DNA from: DATIJJ01 sp035478255
GTDB lineage: Bacteria > Pseudomonadota > Gammaproteobacteria > DSM-16500
Direction: 5' to 3'
DNA length: 61,194 bases
Assembly: GCA_035478255.1 (NCBI GenBank)
Contig: DATIJV010000108.1
Location: 1-61,194 of the forward strand
The stretch's first letter is position 1. Every line of letters starts with the position of its first letter. Below the pieces are notes generated by a model. That model saw nothing but the letters and a program-made list of their open reading frames with translations, was not told where the DNA came from and ran no database searches. Below, piece after piece: positions 42,885 to 52,024 of the stretch. Made by a program: the position numbers and the translations under genes.

Positions 42885-43119
42885 TATGGCCAATCCGATG
42901 CCGCGAATATGTTTAGGTTTTTTGATTGTTTACTGTGCTGTTAGTCCCGTGATGGCAAAGAGCAGCCATTATGGCTATCGCTCATTTTATCGACATGCTG
43001 CCTTAGGACGTACGCATAATGTTAAAACCCATTATAGAAGAAATCATGGAGTAATTTTCGGTCATAGGGCGGGGAATCCTCGATCTAATATCCATTGCCA
43101 AAATAATATTTGTTATTGA
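42871..43119 (+). CDS. Small secreted His/Arg-rich protein
   Basis: An 82-residue frame overlapping the Sel1 gene end by 14 bases; an alternative ATG is at 42886. After a signal peptide (ICLGFLIVYCAVSPVMA) the mature part is rich in His, Arg and Tyr (SSHYGYRSFYRHAALGRTHN), ending with a Cys pair (HCQNNIC). No known family. Overlap suggests translational coupling with the Sel1 protein. Confidence 0.5.
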   Translation: MIKINMANPMPRICLGFLIVYCAVSPVMAKSSHYGYRSFYRHAALGRTHNVKTHYRRNHGVIFGHRAGNPRSNIHCQNNICY

Positions 43120-43183
43120 AAAATTATACCGTAATGAAAAAAGTCAAATCAGTTATTTAAAATTTAAATGAGACGAGAATTAT

Positions 43184-43954
43184 ATGAGATATTTTTTATT
43201 TATTTTTATTATTTTGAATTTAATGAATGTCGCCATTGCTTCTGTTTCAAATAATAATCAGTTAGAGTGCCCAAAAATTAACGAAGCTAGAAAGCAACTT
43301 GATCCATGGGTGCTAGCGGCACTTAAAAGCGATTACTCTATTGGCTGTCCGACAGGCGCGGTTAATGAAGCAATCAGTGAACTTGAAACAATAAGTAGAA
43401 CTCAAGGAAAGTGCAAAGAAGAAGCAATTGGCACTTTGATTGCTATTTTTACAATTTTTAATGCTCATCGGGATTATAAGATGTGCGGATTTCAGCAAAA
43501 GGAAGATGCCCTATTCGCATATGTATCTGTTGATGGTGAAGTATGTAAGGAAAAAGTTTCTGCTAGCGAAACTGTAAAATGTTTCAATAAGGTGGCAGAG
43601 AAGATCAGCCTTTTGAAGTATAGAGGGGCACTTACAGAAGCATTTGTATTGGCTAAAAAAGCTGCTGATAGCAATGATCCATCAGGCCTCATTCAGTTAA
43701 TGCTCGGCCTTATGTATGAAAATGGAGAAGGCACAGAAAAAAATGTCACTCTTGCAATTGAGTGGTTTAAAAAAGCTGCTGAAAGATTAGATGATGAAAA
43801 GTTACGAAAGATTGCAATTATTGCATTGAGCGTAACGTATGAAGAAATTCATGACTACAAAAGCGCAGAACAATATGCACTGCAATGCGCTGCTATGGGA
43901 GATTCTAGCTGTAAAAATGGGTTAAATAGAATAAGAAAAATGTATCATCTTTAA
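43184..43954 (+). CDS. Secreted Sel1-repeat protein
   Basis: A 256-residue protein with a signal peptide (MRYFLFIFIILNLMNVAIAS), a Cys-containing N-terminal domain and C-terminal Sel1 repeats (LMLGLMYENGEGTEKNVTLA; IEWFKKAAERL; YKSAEQYALQCAAMGDSS). It resembles the product of the gene at 41982 in layout, so the two may be diverged duplicates with a shared role. Confidence 0.68.
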   Translation: MRYFLFIFIILNLMNVAIASVSNNNQLECPKINEARKQLDPWVLAALKSDYSIGCPTGAVNEAISELETISRTQGKCKEEAIGTLIAIFTIFNAHRDYKMCGFQQKEDALFAYVSVDGEVCKEKVSASETVKCFNKVAEKISLLKYRGALTEAFVLAKKAADSNDPSGLIQLMLGLMYENGEGTEKNVTLAIEWFKKAAERLDDEKLRKIAIIALSVTYEEIHDYKSAEQYALQCAAMGDSSCKNGLNRIRKMYHL

Positions 43955-43990
43955 TAGATCTATAGTATTTTTTTGCAATTGCAAATAAAA

Positions 43991-44674
43991 TTAGACTCTA
44001 TCTAACCACATTAAATCAAACAGCGCGGGTAGCCCTTTTGTTTGGATAGCTGAAAATATTTCAAACTCATCTTCAGGGCAAAAAATAAATTTTATATCGG
44101 AATAGATAAAATCAAAATTCCCAAGAATTCTCCATTCTCGCTCGTGGGTAGAGTCAAATGACTCATGAATAATATTTACAAATCCTGCAATTTCTTGAGG
44201 AATGAAGTTGTAAACATGGTTATATTTTCCAGGTGGTGCTTTATCGATTTCTTGGCGTAGCAGAGAATCCCTGATGTTTAGACAAGGGTTCGCTCCTTGC
44301 TGATATAAAAACTCTCTATCAAATGCTAGACCATGTTTTGTCTGAAAAACTTTTCTGTGTGCTCTTAAGCCAGCGAGTGTGCTGTCAGTGAAGCACACCC
44401 CTTTCGTTTCTGTTGGAGCAAGAAAGTGGTCGTTAGTGTATGGTTGATAAAGTTTGGCGCTCCCACAGGCTCCATACCAGCCAATATTTCCTCCAATTAA
44501 CATAGGGTTTTTAGAGTGATTGTTGATATTAAGGATTAATTGAAGAATTTTTGATGCGTCATTGTCAGTCAAAATATCCTTATTATTTTTTCTTATTAAA
44601 TGGGTTAATAAGTAAGAGCAATCTGAGCTTAGGCGAGCTAGTTTTTCAGTCTGATCCTTAGTTGATTGCGTCAT
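43991..44674 (-). CDS. AbiGi/DUF2971-like protein, possible phage-defence factor
   Basis: A 227-residue soluble protein. The middle shows GVCFTDSTLAGLRAHRKVF, HGLAFDREFLYQQGANPCLN and THEREWRILGNFDF. This combination (FTD-x-L..H, G-FxxxxLxxxGANP, HEREWR) is what I recall of the DUF2971 and AbiGi group, some of which take part in abortive infection. Family assignment is from memory of motifs, not a search. No partner AbiGii-like gene follows. Confidence 0.45.
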   Translation of the reverse strand: MTQSTKDQTEKLARLSSDCSYLLTHLIRKNNKDILTDNDASKILQLILNINNHSKNPMLIGGNIGWYGACGSAKLYQPYTNDHFLAPTETKGVCFTDSTLAGLRAHRKVFQTKHGLAFDREFLYQQGANPCLNIRDSLLRQEIDKAPPGKYNHVYNFIPQEIAGFVNIIHESFDSTHEREWRILGNFDFIYSDIKFIFCPEDEFEIFSAIQTKGLPALFDLMWLDRV

Positions 44675-44780
44675 TCTATTAGTCCTGGATGTCGTATCAG
44701 ATTAATTTTTTTGATTATCAGCAGAATCCAAAACAGACGATTTTATGTCTGGGGTAGATTTGGATCAAAATAATTATGAA

Positions 44781-45002
44781 TTATTTTAAAATATGGCTAA
44801 AAAATCTAAATATCCAATATATCGGCCATATTGCTGAAAGAAATGCATCACAAATTATTAAAATTAACCATTGAAAAAATGTATGAGAAGTTTTTGCATC
44901 AATATAAATTAAATACACAAAAGTTAAAGGAGCACCAAATGCAAATAGTAATCCCAATGCAAATTGAATTGGAGCGATTAAAATGTTCCATAATTTATTC
45001 AT
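44781..45002 (-). CDS. Small inner-membrane protein
   Basis: A 73-residue protein with two to three hydrophobic segments (LIAPIQFALGLLFAFGAPLT; FFQWLILIICDAFLSAIWPI). GGGA nine bases before the ATG at 45002 supports it over a GTG at 45026. It is preceded closely by another small membrane-protein gene in the same direction. No family recognised. Confidence 0.5.
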   Translation of the reverse strand: MNKLWNILIAPIQFALGLLFAFGAPLTFVYLIYIDAKTSHTFFQWLILIICDAFLSAIWPIYWIFRFFSHILK

Positions 45003-45032
45003 GAGTATATTCCCAAGCGAATTCACTTAAGG

Positions 45033-45362
45033 CTATTCGTTAAATTGATTTTTCTTAATACATACGATTAAATGCATAATAAATGCGATAGCGCATGCTA
45101 CGTTAAAAAAACCCCATACTTCTCTCGGTAAATGAATTGGTATGATGGGATTAAACAAGATAGCTAACAATGCAAATACAGCGCTCCAGATGTTGAGCAC
45201 GTTGTTTAAATTATACTCGCGATATATCAAATATGAGGCAGCAATACAAATTACTATGCGTAAAAATTGATAATAACCATAAGGAAGTTTGGCAAGTGCA
45301 ATGATAGAAAGAATAGCTGGTATTAGCCAAATGATAAAACGAGGGAAGCTTTTCTTTGTCAT
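45033..45362 (-). CDS. Small membrane protein, DUF6804-like
   Basis: A 109-residue protein with four predicted helices. KLPYGYYQFLRIVICIAASY and ILFNPIIPIHLPREVWGFFN fit the small-membrane DUF6804 pattern; function unknown in that family. It is likely cotranscribed with the gene ending at 44781. Confidence 0.6.
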   Translation of the reverse strand: MTKKSFPRFIIWLIPAILSIIALAKLPYGYYQFLRIVICIAASYLIYREYNLNNVLNIWSAVFALLAILFNPIIPIHLPREVWGFFNVACAIAFIMHLIVCIKKNQFNE

Positions 45363-45463
45363 GGATACGATTCCTTTCGTTATCCCTTACACGTAGGTTA
45401 ACATCAAATTTGAAGACAATAAAATACCGGCCATGAAAAATTATTTTTAATGGCCGTATGTTA

Positions 45464-45976
45464 TCATCCCCATTTTTTTTGGATCAGCCTATCAGTGTGA
45501 AATCTTAAAATTTGGCCACCAACAATTGAGCCTGTCCAAATAAATAAACTGTAAATCCAGAACCCGAGTTTAAATATTAAAGACTCTGGTTGTGAAGATG
45601 AGAGTTGGGTTATTTGATTTTGTAATTTGTCTATTTTCCACTCAAGTAGTTTTAGTCTAATGATATAGTCTTGCTCATTAACAGATAGCTTTTCTATTTG
45701 GGGATTAATTTTGAATCTAGTCTGCAAGATCGACTGGTCAATAACTGAAAGGGTTGCTTTAAGTTGTTTGTAGTCTATTGGTGAGGAGCTTTGTATCGCG
45801 GTGTTAACTGGTGCAAAATAGAGCGATTCATTGTCTTGTTGGGCGGAGCCGACTAATTTTGGCTTCGCCATGTTGATTATTTGATTAATTGAAAAGACTA
45901 TTACAATAAAGCAAAAAATAAAAATCAGAGGCGCAAGAAAGTTGGATAACTTTTTAGCGTTAAGTTGCATTTGCAT
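45464..45976 (-). CDS. Hypothetical membrane protein
   Basis: A 170-residue protein with an N-terminal helix (FLAPLIFIFCFIVIVFSI), a central helical probably coiled-coil part (LKLLEWKIDKLQNQITQLSS) and a C-terminal hydrophobic segment (KLGFWIYSLFIWTGSIVGG). No family recognised. It is the last gene before the tRNA att end of element 2. Confidence 0.5.
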   Translation of the reverse strand: MQMQLNAKKLSNFLAPLIFIFCFIVIVFSINQIINMAKPKLVGSAQQDNESLYFAPVNTAIQSSSPIDYKQLKATLSVIDQSILQTRFKINPQIEKLSVNEQDYIIRLKLLEWKIDKLQNQITQLSSSQPESLIFKLGFWIYSLFIWTGSIVGGQILRFHTDRLIQKKWG

Positions 45977-46040
45977 TCCTTTTTGCGAGCGGATTAATTT
46001 ATTTTAATAAATCAAAAAAGAGAATTAAAGGACTTAATTC

Positions 46041-46060
46041 TTCTACATTGTTTCTACATG
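46041..46060. promoter_or_regulatory. Paired integrase arm-type sites, element 2 right end
   Basis: TTCTACATT (46041) and TTCTACATG (46052) keep the 11-bp period of the pair upstream of the integrase and lie about 50-70 bases inside the tRNA att copy. Confidence 0.5.
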
Positions 46061-46108
46061 AAATCCACCCCGATTTGGGCATGATTTGTAACCTGATGAT
46101 TTTATTAG

Positions 46109-46182
<74 letters not shown>

Positions 46183-46316
46183 GACAGGGGCAGGCAAAGG
46201 ATGAAACCCTGCCTGGTTGCGCAATGATATATCGAATACAGTGGAGTTTCCAGTCTTAGTGAGAGGTATATTTTATCGAGGTTAAGTTTTTTTTGACCGG
46301 CTTTTTCTTTCCTCTT

Positions 46317-46343
46317 CCTCCAAGCATGCTTTTCGCTTGGAGG
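46317..46343. repeat. Palindromic repeat (CCTCCAAGC family) downstream of rpoD
   Basis: CTCCAAGC and GCTTGGAG form a hairpin 15 bases after the rpoD stop codon. The same motif recurs at 50134-50168, 50209-50240 and 61163-61194. No T tract follows on the rpoD strand, but it can still act as a 3' end signal. Confidence 0.6.
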
Positions 46344-46357
46344 AGCAAGGAAAAATT

Positions 46358-48193
46358 TTATTCCTGATCTTCTAAGAAACTTCTTAACTGTTCTGATCTT
46401 GACGGATGACGCAACTTACGCAACGCCTTCGCTTCAATTTGTCGGATACGCTCACGCGTTACATCAAACTGTTTACCGACTTCTTCGAGCGTATGGTCCG
46501 TATTCATGTTAATACCAAAACGCATTCGCAAAACTTTTGCTTCGCGTGGAGTGAGTGTATTAAGAATTTTCTGTGTAGCTTCTGATAAGCCGCTTCCTGT
46601 CGCTGCTTCAATTGGGGATTCCATATTCGTATCTTCAATAAAATCGCCTAAATGCGAATCTTCGTCATCACCAATCGGCGTTTCCATCGAAATCGGTTCT
46701 TTCGCAATCTTCAACACTTTGCGTATTTTATCTTCCGGCAAATCCATGCGCTTGCTTAATTCTTCAGGGGTCGGCTCCAATCCGGTTTCTTGCAAAATTT
46801 GCCGCGAAATACGATTTAATTTGTTAATCGTTTCGATCATGTGAACTGGAATACGAATCGTGCGCGCTTGATCAGCAATAGAGCGCGTGATTGCCTGACG
46901 AATCCACCAGGTCGCATAAGTTGAAAATTTATAACCGCGTTGATACTCAAATTTGTCAACGGCTTTCATCAAACCAATATTGCCTTCCTGAATCAAATCG
47001 AGAAATTGTAAGCCCCGATTTGTGTATTTTTTCGCGATGGAAATGACTAATCGTAAATTAGCTTCAACCATTTCTTTTTTCGCGCGGCGCGCTTTGGCTT
47101 CACCAATGGACATGCGGCGATTGACTTCTTTAATTTCCGCAATCGTCATTTTCATTTGTTCTTCAAGCAAAATTAATTTTTTCTGAGCGCGTTGAATGTC
47201 GCCGAGATAACGGTCAACTTCAGCATAATACGGTTTATTTTTATGCTCAGAAAGGATGAACCATTCAGGATTGGTTTCATTGTTGATAAACGCTGAAATA
47301 AAAATTTTGCGAGGCATGCGAGCTTTGTTTACACATAAATTCATAATGTAACGCTCTTGCATACGAATCTCATCGAGCAGGGCGCGCATTTTGCGTGATA
47401 GTTTATTAAATTGTCGTGAAGCTAATTTAATATCCATAAAACATTTTGCTAAAGCTAAGCGTTTTTGCGTGGTCTTTTTATGAGCCACACCATGCTTTTT
47501 CTCAGTAGCAATTGCATCATTATAAAAATCACGCAATTCTGCGAACCGTGCTCTTGCAATTTCAGGGTCGGGACCAGTTTCTTCATCCAAAAATCCATCT
47601 CCACCTGCCTCGCCTTCTTCCTCTTCTTCTTCGAGAGCCGCGACAGTTTCTTTTTCAAGCGGCTCTTCTTCAGCCAAAATATTCGGTTCAACATAACCGC
47701 TGATAATATCGCTTAAGCGTAGCTCGCCTTTTTCTACACGATCGTAATCCCCCAAAACTTCTGCAATCATTTGCGGCTGGTTCGCCATGGTGGTCAGCAT
47801 CTGGTTCATGCCTTCCTCGATTCGTTTCGCAATAGCAATTTCACCTTCACGGGATAACAATTCAACACTGCCCATTTCCCGCATGTACATACGAACAGGA
47901 TCGGTCGTGCGGCCAAATTCACTGTCCACTGAAGCAAGAGCACTGGCTGCTTCTTCAGCAGCTACTTCATCGGTTGCTTCATTGTCAGCTAATAATAATT
48001 CTTCAACATCAGGGGCGACTTCTGCAACACGGATCCCCATGTCATTGATCATGCTGATAATATCTTCAATTTGTTCGGGATCAGCAATGTCTGGGGGAAG
48101 GTGGTCATTGACTTCAGCATAGGTTAAATAGCCTTGTTCTTTGCCTTTGGCGATTAACTCTTTTAAACGTGATCGTTGCTGTTCTTGATCCAT
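46358..48193 (-). CDS. rpoD: RNA polymerase primary sigma factor (sigma-70)
   Basis: A full-length 611-residue housekeeping sigma factor: region 1.1 (1-80), region 1.2 (TDPVRMYMREMGSVELLSRE), acidic non-conserved region (about 180-330), region 2 (LVISIAKKYTNRGLQFLDLI; YATWWIRQAITRSI), region 3, and region 4 HTH (TLEEVGKQFDVTRERIRQIE). It directs core RNA polymerase to -35/-10 promoters. AGGTGG precedes the ATG. It ends the rpsU-yqeY-dnaG-rpoD block. Confidence 0.98.
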   Translation of the reverse strand: MDQEQQRSRLKELIAKGKEQGYLTYAEVNDHLPPDIADPEQIEDIISMINDMGIRVAEVAPDVEELLLADNEATDEVAAEEAASALASVDSEFGRTTDPVRMYMREMGSVELLSREGEIAIAKRIEEGMNQMLTTMANQPQMIAEVLGDYDRVEKGELRLSDIISGYVEPNILAEEEPLEKETVAALEEEEEEGEAGGDGFLDEETGPDPEIARARFAELRDFYNDAIATEKKHGVAHKKTTQKRLALAKCFMDIKLASRQFNKLSRKMRALLDEIRMQERYIMNLCVNKARMPRKIFISAFINNETNPEWFILSEHKNKPYYAEVDRYLGDIQRAQKKLILLEEQMKMTIAEIKEVNRRMSIGEAKARRAKKEMVEANLRLVISIAKKYTNRGLQFLDLIQEGNIGLMKAVDKFEYQRGYKFSTYATWWIRQAITRSIADQARTIRIPVHMIETINKLNRISRQILQETGLEPTPEELSKRMDLPEDKIRKVLKIAKEPISMETPIGDDEDSHLGDFIEDTNMESPIEAATGSGLSEATQKILNTLTPREAKVLRMRFGINMNTDHTLEEVGKQFDVTRERIRQIEAKALRKLRHPSRSEQLRSFLEDQE

Positions 48194-48268
48194 AGTATTG
48201 CCACCTGTATGAGAAATGAAAATTCAAATCAACCCATAATTATACGCAGGGTCTGATAGCGTTTCCAT

Positions 48269-49981
48269 TTATTTTGAACGAATTAATTCGTCCAATTCCT
48301 GTCTTTCAGCGGGAGAGAGATCCATCTGGCTGGCTTTTGCGATTAATTGCTGGATAGCTTGTTTATGACCTAATTTACGTAAGCGGGAAATAGCACCCAA
48401 AAATTCGTTGGGGATCCCTTTTTCAGGAATCATATGTTCGGTCTGGGCGAGTTTCGCAAGTGATTTTCCTTCAGGATGATCTCGCCAAAATTCTAGTAAT
48501 CCACCGGTTGTTAAATCGGGATGTTGTTTCAAAAAATCAAGCATTTCTTGCAATAAAGTAAAACCGCGCAACTGTATCAGCGGCAAGGGTTGATCAATCA
48601 ATTGAGCGAGAACCGGTTCTTGTATCAGCAGCATAATGGCCAAACGCAATGCGGAAGGCGGGCGGGCAGCTTGTTTTAACTGTCCTGATTTTTTATAAGG
48701 AACTTTATTGGTTTTCAATTGTTCGACATTCATGCGCGCGCGTTTCGCCAGTTCATCCAGCATCATTTGCCGGAAAATGCTGTCGGGCAATTGATTAATA
48801 TGTTCTGTCGCCAGGTTGATGAAGCGGGCACGACCATCCATGCTGCTTAAGTCAGATTGGCTAGCTAATGACTGGAAGAAAAATTGGGATAATGTTCCGG
48901 CATTTTGCATGCGATTTTCGAAATTTTGCTGACCTTCCTTGCGAATTAAAGAATCGGGATCTTCGCCATCCGGCAAAAACATGAAACGAATTTGAATATC
49001 ATCCTGCATGAGCGGTAATGCAACGAGTAAAGCGCGCCAGGCTGCGGTGCGGCCCGCTGGGTCGCCATCGAAACAAAATATAATTTCAGTGGTCACGCGA
49101 AATAATCGTTGCAAGTGGGTCGCACTGGTCGCGGTGCCAAGTGTCGCAACAGCATAAGTCACGCCATGCTGGAACAAGGCGATGACGTCCATGTAGCCTT
49201 CGACAATCAACACTCGATTTAGTTGCCGATTGGTTTGTTGTGCATGGTACAGTCCGTAAAGTTCGTGGCCTTTTTGGAAAATCACGGTTTCAGGCGAGTT
49301 GAGATATTTGGGCTCGCCTTTATCCAGAATACGTCCGCCGAATCCGATAATGCGGCCGCGGCGATCGCGAATCGGGAACATAATGCGCTCGCGAAAACGA
49401 TCATAATATCCGCCTTCATCTTTTTTGATGAGCATGCCTGTGTCGAATAATTGTTTTTTTAACTCGGGCGTTTTGCCGAGTGTTTGTAGAATATAATCCC
49501 AGCCCGCAGGTGCAAAGCCTAAACCAAATTCTTTTGCGATTTCGCCGGATAAACCGCGTGTTTTGAGATAATTAATTGCCTGCGGAGATTGTTTTAATTG
49601 TTGTTGGTAAAGTTTGGCCGTGTTTTCGAGCAAGTCGTATAAATTATCGGAAACAACTGGGTGTTCGAACGTGCGTGCTTCTCGCGGAATTTCAAGACCA
49701 GCATTTTTTGCGAGATTTTCAATTGCTTCGGGAAATTCGAGGCGGTCATATTGCATGAGGAAATCGATAGCATTTCCGTGGGCGCCGCAGCCGAAACAAT
49801 AATAAAACTGTTTTTGCTGGCTGACGGAAAAGGACGCGGATTTTTCAGCATGAAAAGGGCAGCAGGCGAAATAATTATTATTAGATTTTTTGCGTAAAGG
49901 AACACGGCCGTCGATTAAGTCGACGATCTCAGTTCTGCTTAAAAGCAGTTGGATAAATTCGCGGGGGATGTGGGTTGCCAT
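48269..49981 (-). CDS. dnaG: DNA primase
   Basis: A 570-residue replicative primase: N-terminal zinc domain (CPFHAEKSASFSV; YYCFGCGAHGNAI), catalytic RNA-polymerase core with the TOPRIM motif LIVEGYMDVIAL and the metal-binding FCFDGDPAGR, and a C-terminal helical DnaB-binding domain. It makes RNA primers at the fork. Length agrees with the family. A palindromic dispersed repeat lies between yqeY and dnaG, where an operon-internal gap is expected. Confidence 0.97.
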   Translation of the reverse strand: MATHIPREFIQLLLSRTEIVDLIDGRVPLRKKSNNNYFACCPFHAEKSASFSVSQQKQFYYCFGCGAHGNAIDFLMQYDRLEFPEAIENLAKNAGLEIPREARTFEHPVVSDNLYDLLENTAKLYQQQLKQSPQAINYLKTRGLSGEIAKEFGLGFAPAGWDYILQTLGKTPELKKQLFDTGMLIKKDEGGYYDRFRERIMFPIRDRRGRIIGFGGRILDKGEPKYLNSPETVIFQKGHELYGLYHAQQTNRQLNRVLIVEGYMDVIALFQHGVTYAVATLGTATSATHLQRLFRVTTEIIFCFDGDPAGRTAAWRALLVALPLMQDDIQIRFMFLPDGEDPDSLIRKEGQQNFENRMQNAGTLSQFFFQSLASQSDLSSMDGRARFINLATEHINQLPDSIFRQMMLDELAKRARMNVEQLKTNKVPYKKSGQLKQAARPPSALRLAIMLLIQEPVLAQLIDQPLPLIQLRGFTLLQEMLDFLKQHPDLTTGGLLEFWRDHPEGKSLAKLAQTEHMIPEKGIPNEFLGAISRLRKLGHKQAIQQLIAKASQMDLSPAERQELDELIRSK

Positions 49982-50114
49982 GAGAGCATCTTACGATGGA
50001 TTTATACCTCTTGCGAGAGGTATATTGGGAGAGAAATTAAAATTTTTTAAAAATTTAGAGCCTGAACAGGCTCTAAGTAAGTGTTCGGTGACAGTCTCGT
50101 GGTTCTTTATTTTG

Positions 50115-50253
50115 ACCTCCTTCCCCTATCCCCTTCCTCCAAACGAAAAGCGCGTTTAGAGGAAGGGGGACGTTCTAATTTAGCGCATCTGTATCAAAGC
50201 GTCCCCCTTCCTCCAAGTGTTTTTCTTGGAGGAAGGGGAAAGGGGAAGGAGGT
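50115..50253. repeat. 139-bp palindromic dispersed repeat between yqeY and dnaG
   Basis: The ends ACCTCCTTCCCC and GGGGAAGGAGGT are inverted, and two inner hairpins (CTTCCTCCAAACGAAAAGCG; CTCCAAGTGTTTTTCTTGGAG) flank a short unique core. Its right end and following ATTAAAAATTA recur at 141-172, and its left half at 61143-61194. No coding capacity. Confidence 0.75.
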
Positions 50254-50261
50254 ATTAAAAA

Positions 50262-50714
50262 TTAAGCAAGACGTTCTTTTACTTTATTGCTTACCAGCGC
50301 CACATCTGCCCGTCCCTGGACTTTCGATTTTAAGAGACCCATCACTTTGCCCATGTCCTTTGCTGAACTGGCACCCGTTTCAGAAATCGCTTCACTGATC
50401 AATTGATCGATTTCTTCAGCGCTCAATTGTGCAGGCAAATAAGCTTGTATGACCTGGACTTCAGCAGCTTCTTTATCCACTAAATCTTGGCGATTAGCGG
50501 CTTTATATTGGCTGATAGATTCACGGCGCTGCTTAAGCATTTTATCCAATACAGTGAGCACTTGCTCATCTGAAAGCTCAATGCGCTCATCCACTTCACG
50601 CTGTTTCAATGCAGCTAAAATCAGGCGAATTGCACTTAAACGGTCTTTTTCCTGACCGCGCATGGCATTTTTCATATCTTCCTGGATCTTTTTTTTGATG
50701 AGGGATTCAGCCAT
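50262..50714 (-). CDS. yqeY: GatB/YqeY-family protein
   Basis: A 150-residue YqeY protein: KKKIQEDMKNAMRGQEKDRL, SAIRLILAALKQREVDER, IQAYLPAQLSAEEIDQLI and KDMGKVMGLLKSKVQGRADV. It is like the C-terminal tRNA-binding domain of GatB and may aid aminoacyl-tRNA handling, though it is not part of GatCAB. The start at 50714 is preferred over an upstream in-frame TTG. In many gammaproteobacteria it is between rpsU and dnaG, as here. Confidence 0.92.
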   Translation of the reverse strand: MAESLIKKKIQEDMKNAMRGQEKDRLSAIRLILAALKQREVDERIELSDEQVLTVLDKMLKQRRESISQYKAANRQDLVDKEAAEVQVIQAYLPAQLSAEEIDQLISEAISETGASSAKDMGKVMGLLKSKVQGRADVALVSNKVKERLA

Positions 50715-50731
50715 GGTCATTCTCAAGTTAA

Positions 50732-50953
50732 TTATTTACGACGATCTTTTTCTACCGCAGTTTGCTCGCGCATTAATTTTTTCTGATAACGTTTCACTGC
50801 AGATGCTTTTTTACGTTTGCGCTTCCAGGTCGGTTTTTCATAAAATTCGTGGCGGCGCAGATCAGCTAAAATGCTGGCCTTTTCACACAAACGCTTGAAG
50901 CGGCGTAAGCTGACTTCAAAATTTTCATTGTCTTTTACACGTATACTTGGCAT
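50732..50953 (-). CDS. rpsU: 30S ribosomal protein S21
   Basis: A 73-residue basic protein beginning MPSIRVKDNENFEVSLRRFK, with LRRHEFYEKPTWKRKRKKAS, diagnostic of S21. It aids initiation complex formation on the small subunit. It leads the block rpsU-yqeY-dnaG-rpoD and is divergent from tsaD across a 72-base gap that must hold both promoters. Confidence 0.97.
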   Translation of the reverse strand: MPSIRVKDNENFEVSLRRFKRLCEKASILADLRRHEFYEKPTWKRKRKKASAVKRYQKKLMREQTAVEKDRRK

Positions 50954-51025
50954 TTTGACACTTCACTCCGTCTTACTAAATGATAAGAATGGCAGATTCT
51001 AATAGGTAATGAGAGGTTATGCAAT

Positions 51026-52024
51026 ATGCGTGTGCTGGGGATAGAAACATCATGCGATGAAACCGGAGTCGCGATTTACGATTCAAAACGCGGTTTGCTC
51101 GCGCATGCATTATATAGCCAGGTGGCAATGCATGCAGAATATGGTGGCGTAGTGCCTGAATTGGCTTCCAGAGACCATGTGCGTAAAACGATTCCTTTAA
51201 TTAAAAAAGCGCTGATTGAAGCTGGATTGTCCCAAGAAGATATCGACGGCGTAGCTTATACGGCAGGCCCTGGTTTAGCGGGAGCATTATTAGTCGGGGC
51301 TACGATTGGCCAAAGTCTCGGATTTGCCTGGGGTGTGCCGACAGTGGGCGTCCATCACATGGAGGGACATTTGCTGGCACCCATGCTTGAGCCTGTTCCG
51401 CCTGAATTTCCTTTTGTCGCTTTACTGGTTTCGGGCGGACACACCCAATTGGTCAAAGTAGAAAGCATGGGGAATTATGAGATTTTAGGCGAATCAGTCG
51501 ATGACGCGGTGGGTGAGGCATTTGATAAAACAGCAAAACTATTAGGATTAGGTTATCCTGGCGGAGCGGCCCTTTCAATTTTAGCTCTGAAAGGGGATCC
51601 TGAGCGATTTCATTTTCCAAGGCCCATGACAGATCGGCCGGGCCTTGAATTCAGTTTCAGCGGTTTAAAAACGTTCGCAGTCAATACAGCAAGCCAGTAT
51701 GGATTAGATGAGCAAACGCGAGCGGATATTGCGAGAGCTTTTCAAGATGCAGTCGTTGAAACGCTGGTGATTAAAAGTCGCCGCGCATTGCGTGAAACGG
51801 GCTGGAAAACACTGGTTGTGGCTGGAGGTGTAGGTGCCAATAAAGCGTTGCGATTACAATTGGCTAAGATGCTTGAGAAAGAACAGGGGAAAGTGTATTT
51901 TCCCCGGCCGGAATTTTGTACGGATAATGGTGCGATGATTGCGTATGTGGGTTGTCAGCGATTGTTAATGGGCGCGCGTTCTGGTTTGGCTATTGAAGTA
52001 TTTCCACGCTGGCCTTTATCTTGA
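51026..52024 (+). CDS. tsaD: tRNA N6-adenosine threonylcarbamoyltransferase
   Basis: A 332-residue TsaD: GIETSCDETGVAIYD at the start, metal-binding HHMEGHLLAP, VSGGHTQLVKV, and VVAGGVGANKALR. With TsaB, TsaC and TsaE it makes t6A37 in tRNAs reading ANN codons. TsaE is also encoded in this window (55766). Its last 9 bases overlap plsY on the other strand. Confidence 0.98.
   Translation: MRVLGIETSCDETGVAIYDSKRGLLAHALYSQVAMHAEYGGVVPELASRDHVRKTIPLIKKALIEAGLSQEDIDGVAYTAGPGLAGALLVGATIGQSLGFAWGVPTVGVHHMEGHLLAPMLEPVPPEFPFVALLVSGGHTQLVKVESMGNYEILGESVDDAVGEAFDKTAKLLGLGYPGGAALSILALKGDPERFHFPRPMTDRPGLEFSFSGLKTFAVNTASQYGLDEQTRADIARAFQDAVVETLVIKSRRALRETGWKTLVVAGGVGANKALRLQLAKMLEKEQGKVYFPRPEFCTDNGAMIAYVGCQRLLMGARSGLAIEVFPRWPLS

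Noticed and set aside
46317..46343. Classical intrinsic terminator of rpoD
   Set aside because: The hairpin belongs to a dispersed repeat family and no T tract follows on the rpoD strand; it is listed as a repeat.
47455..47716. Basic or Phe-rich proteins on other frames of rpoD
   Set aside because: They mirror the Glu/Lys-rich acidic region of sigma-70 and have no ribosome binding sites.
50001..50022. GAGGTATA palindrome upstream of dnaG as a specific operator
   Set aside because: GAGGTATA-like strings recur at 14120, 14968, 46262 and 60106 without consistent position, so no regulatory claim is made.
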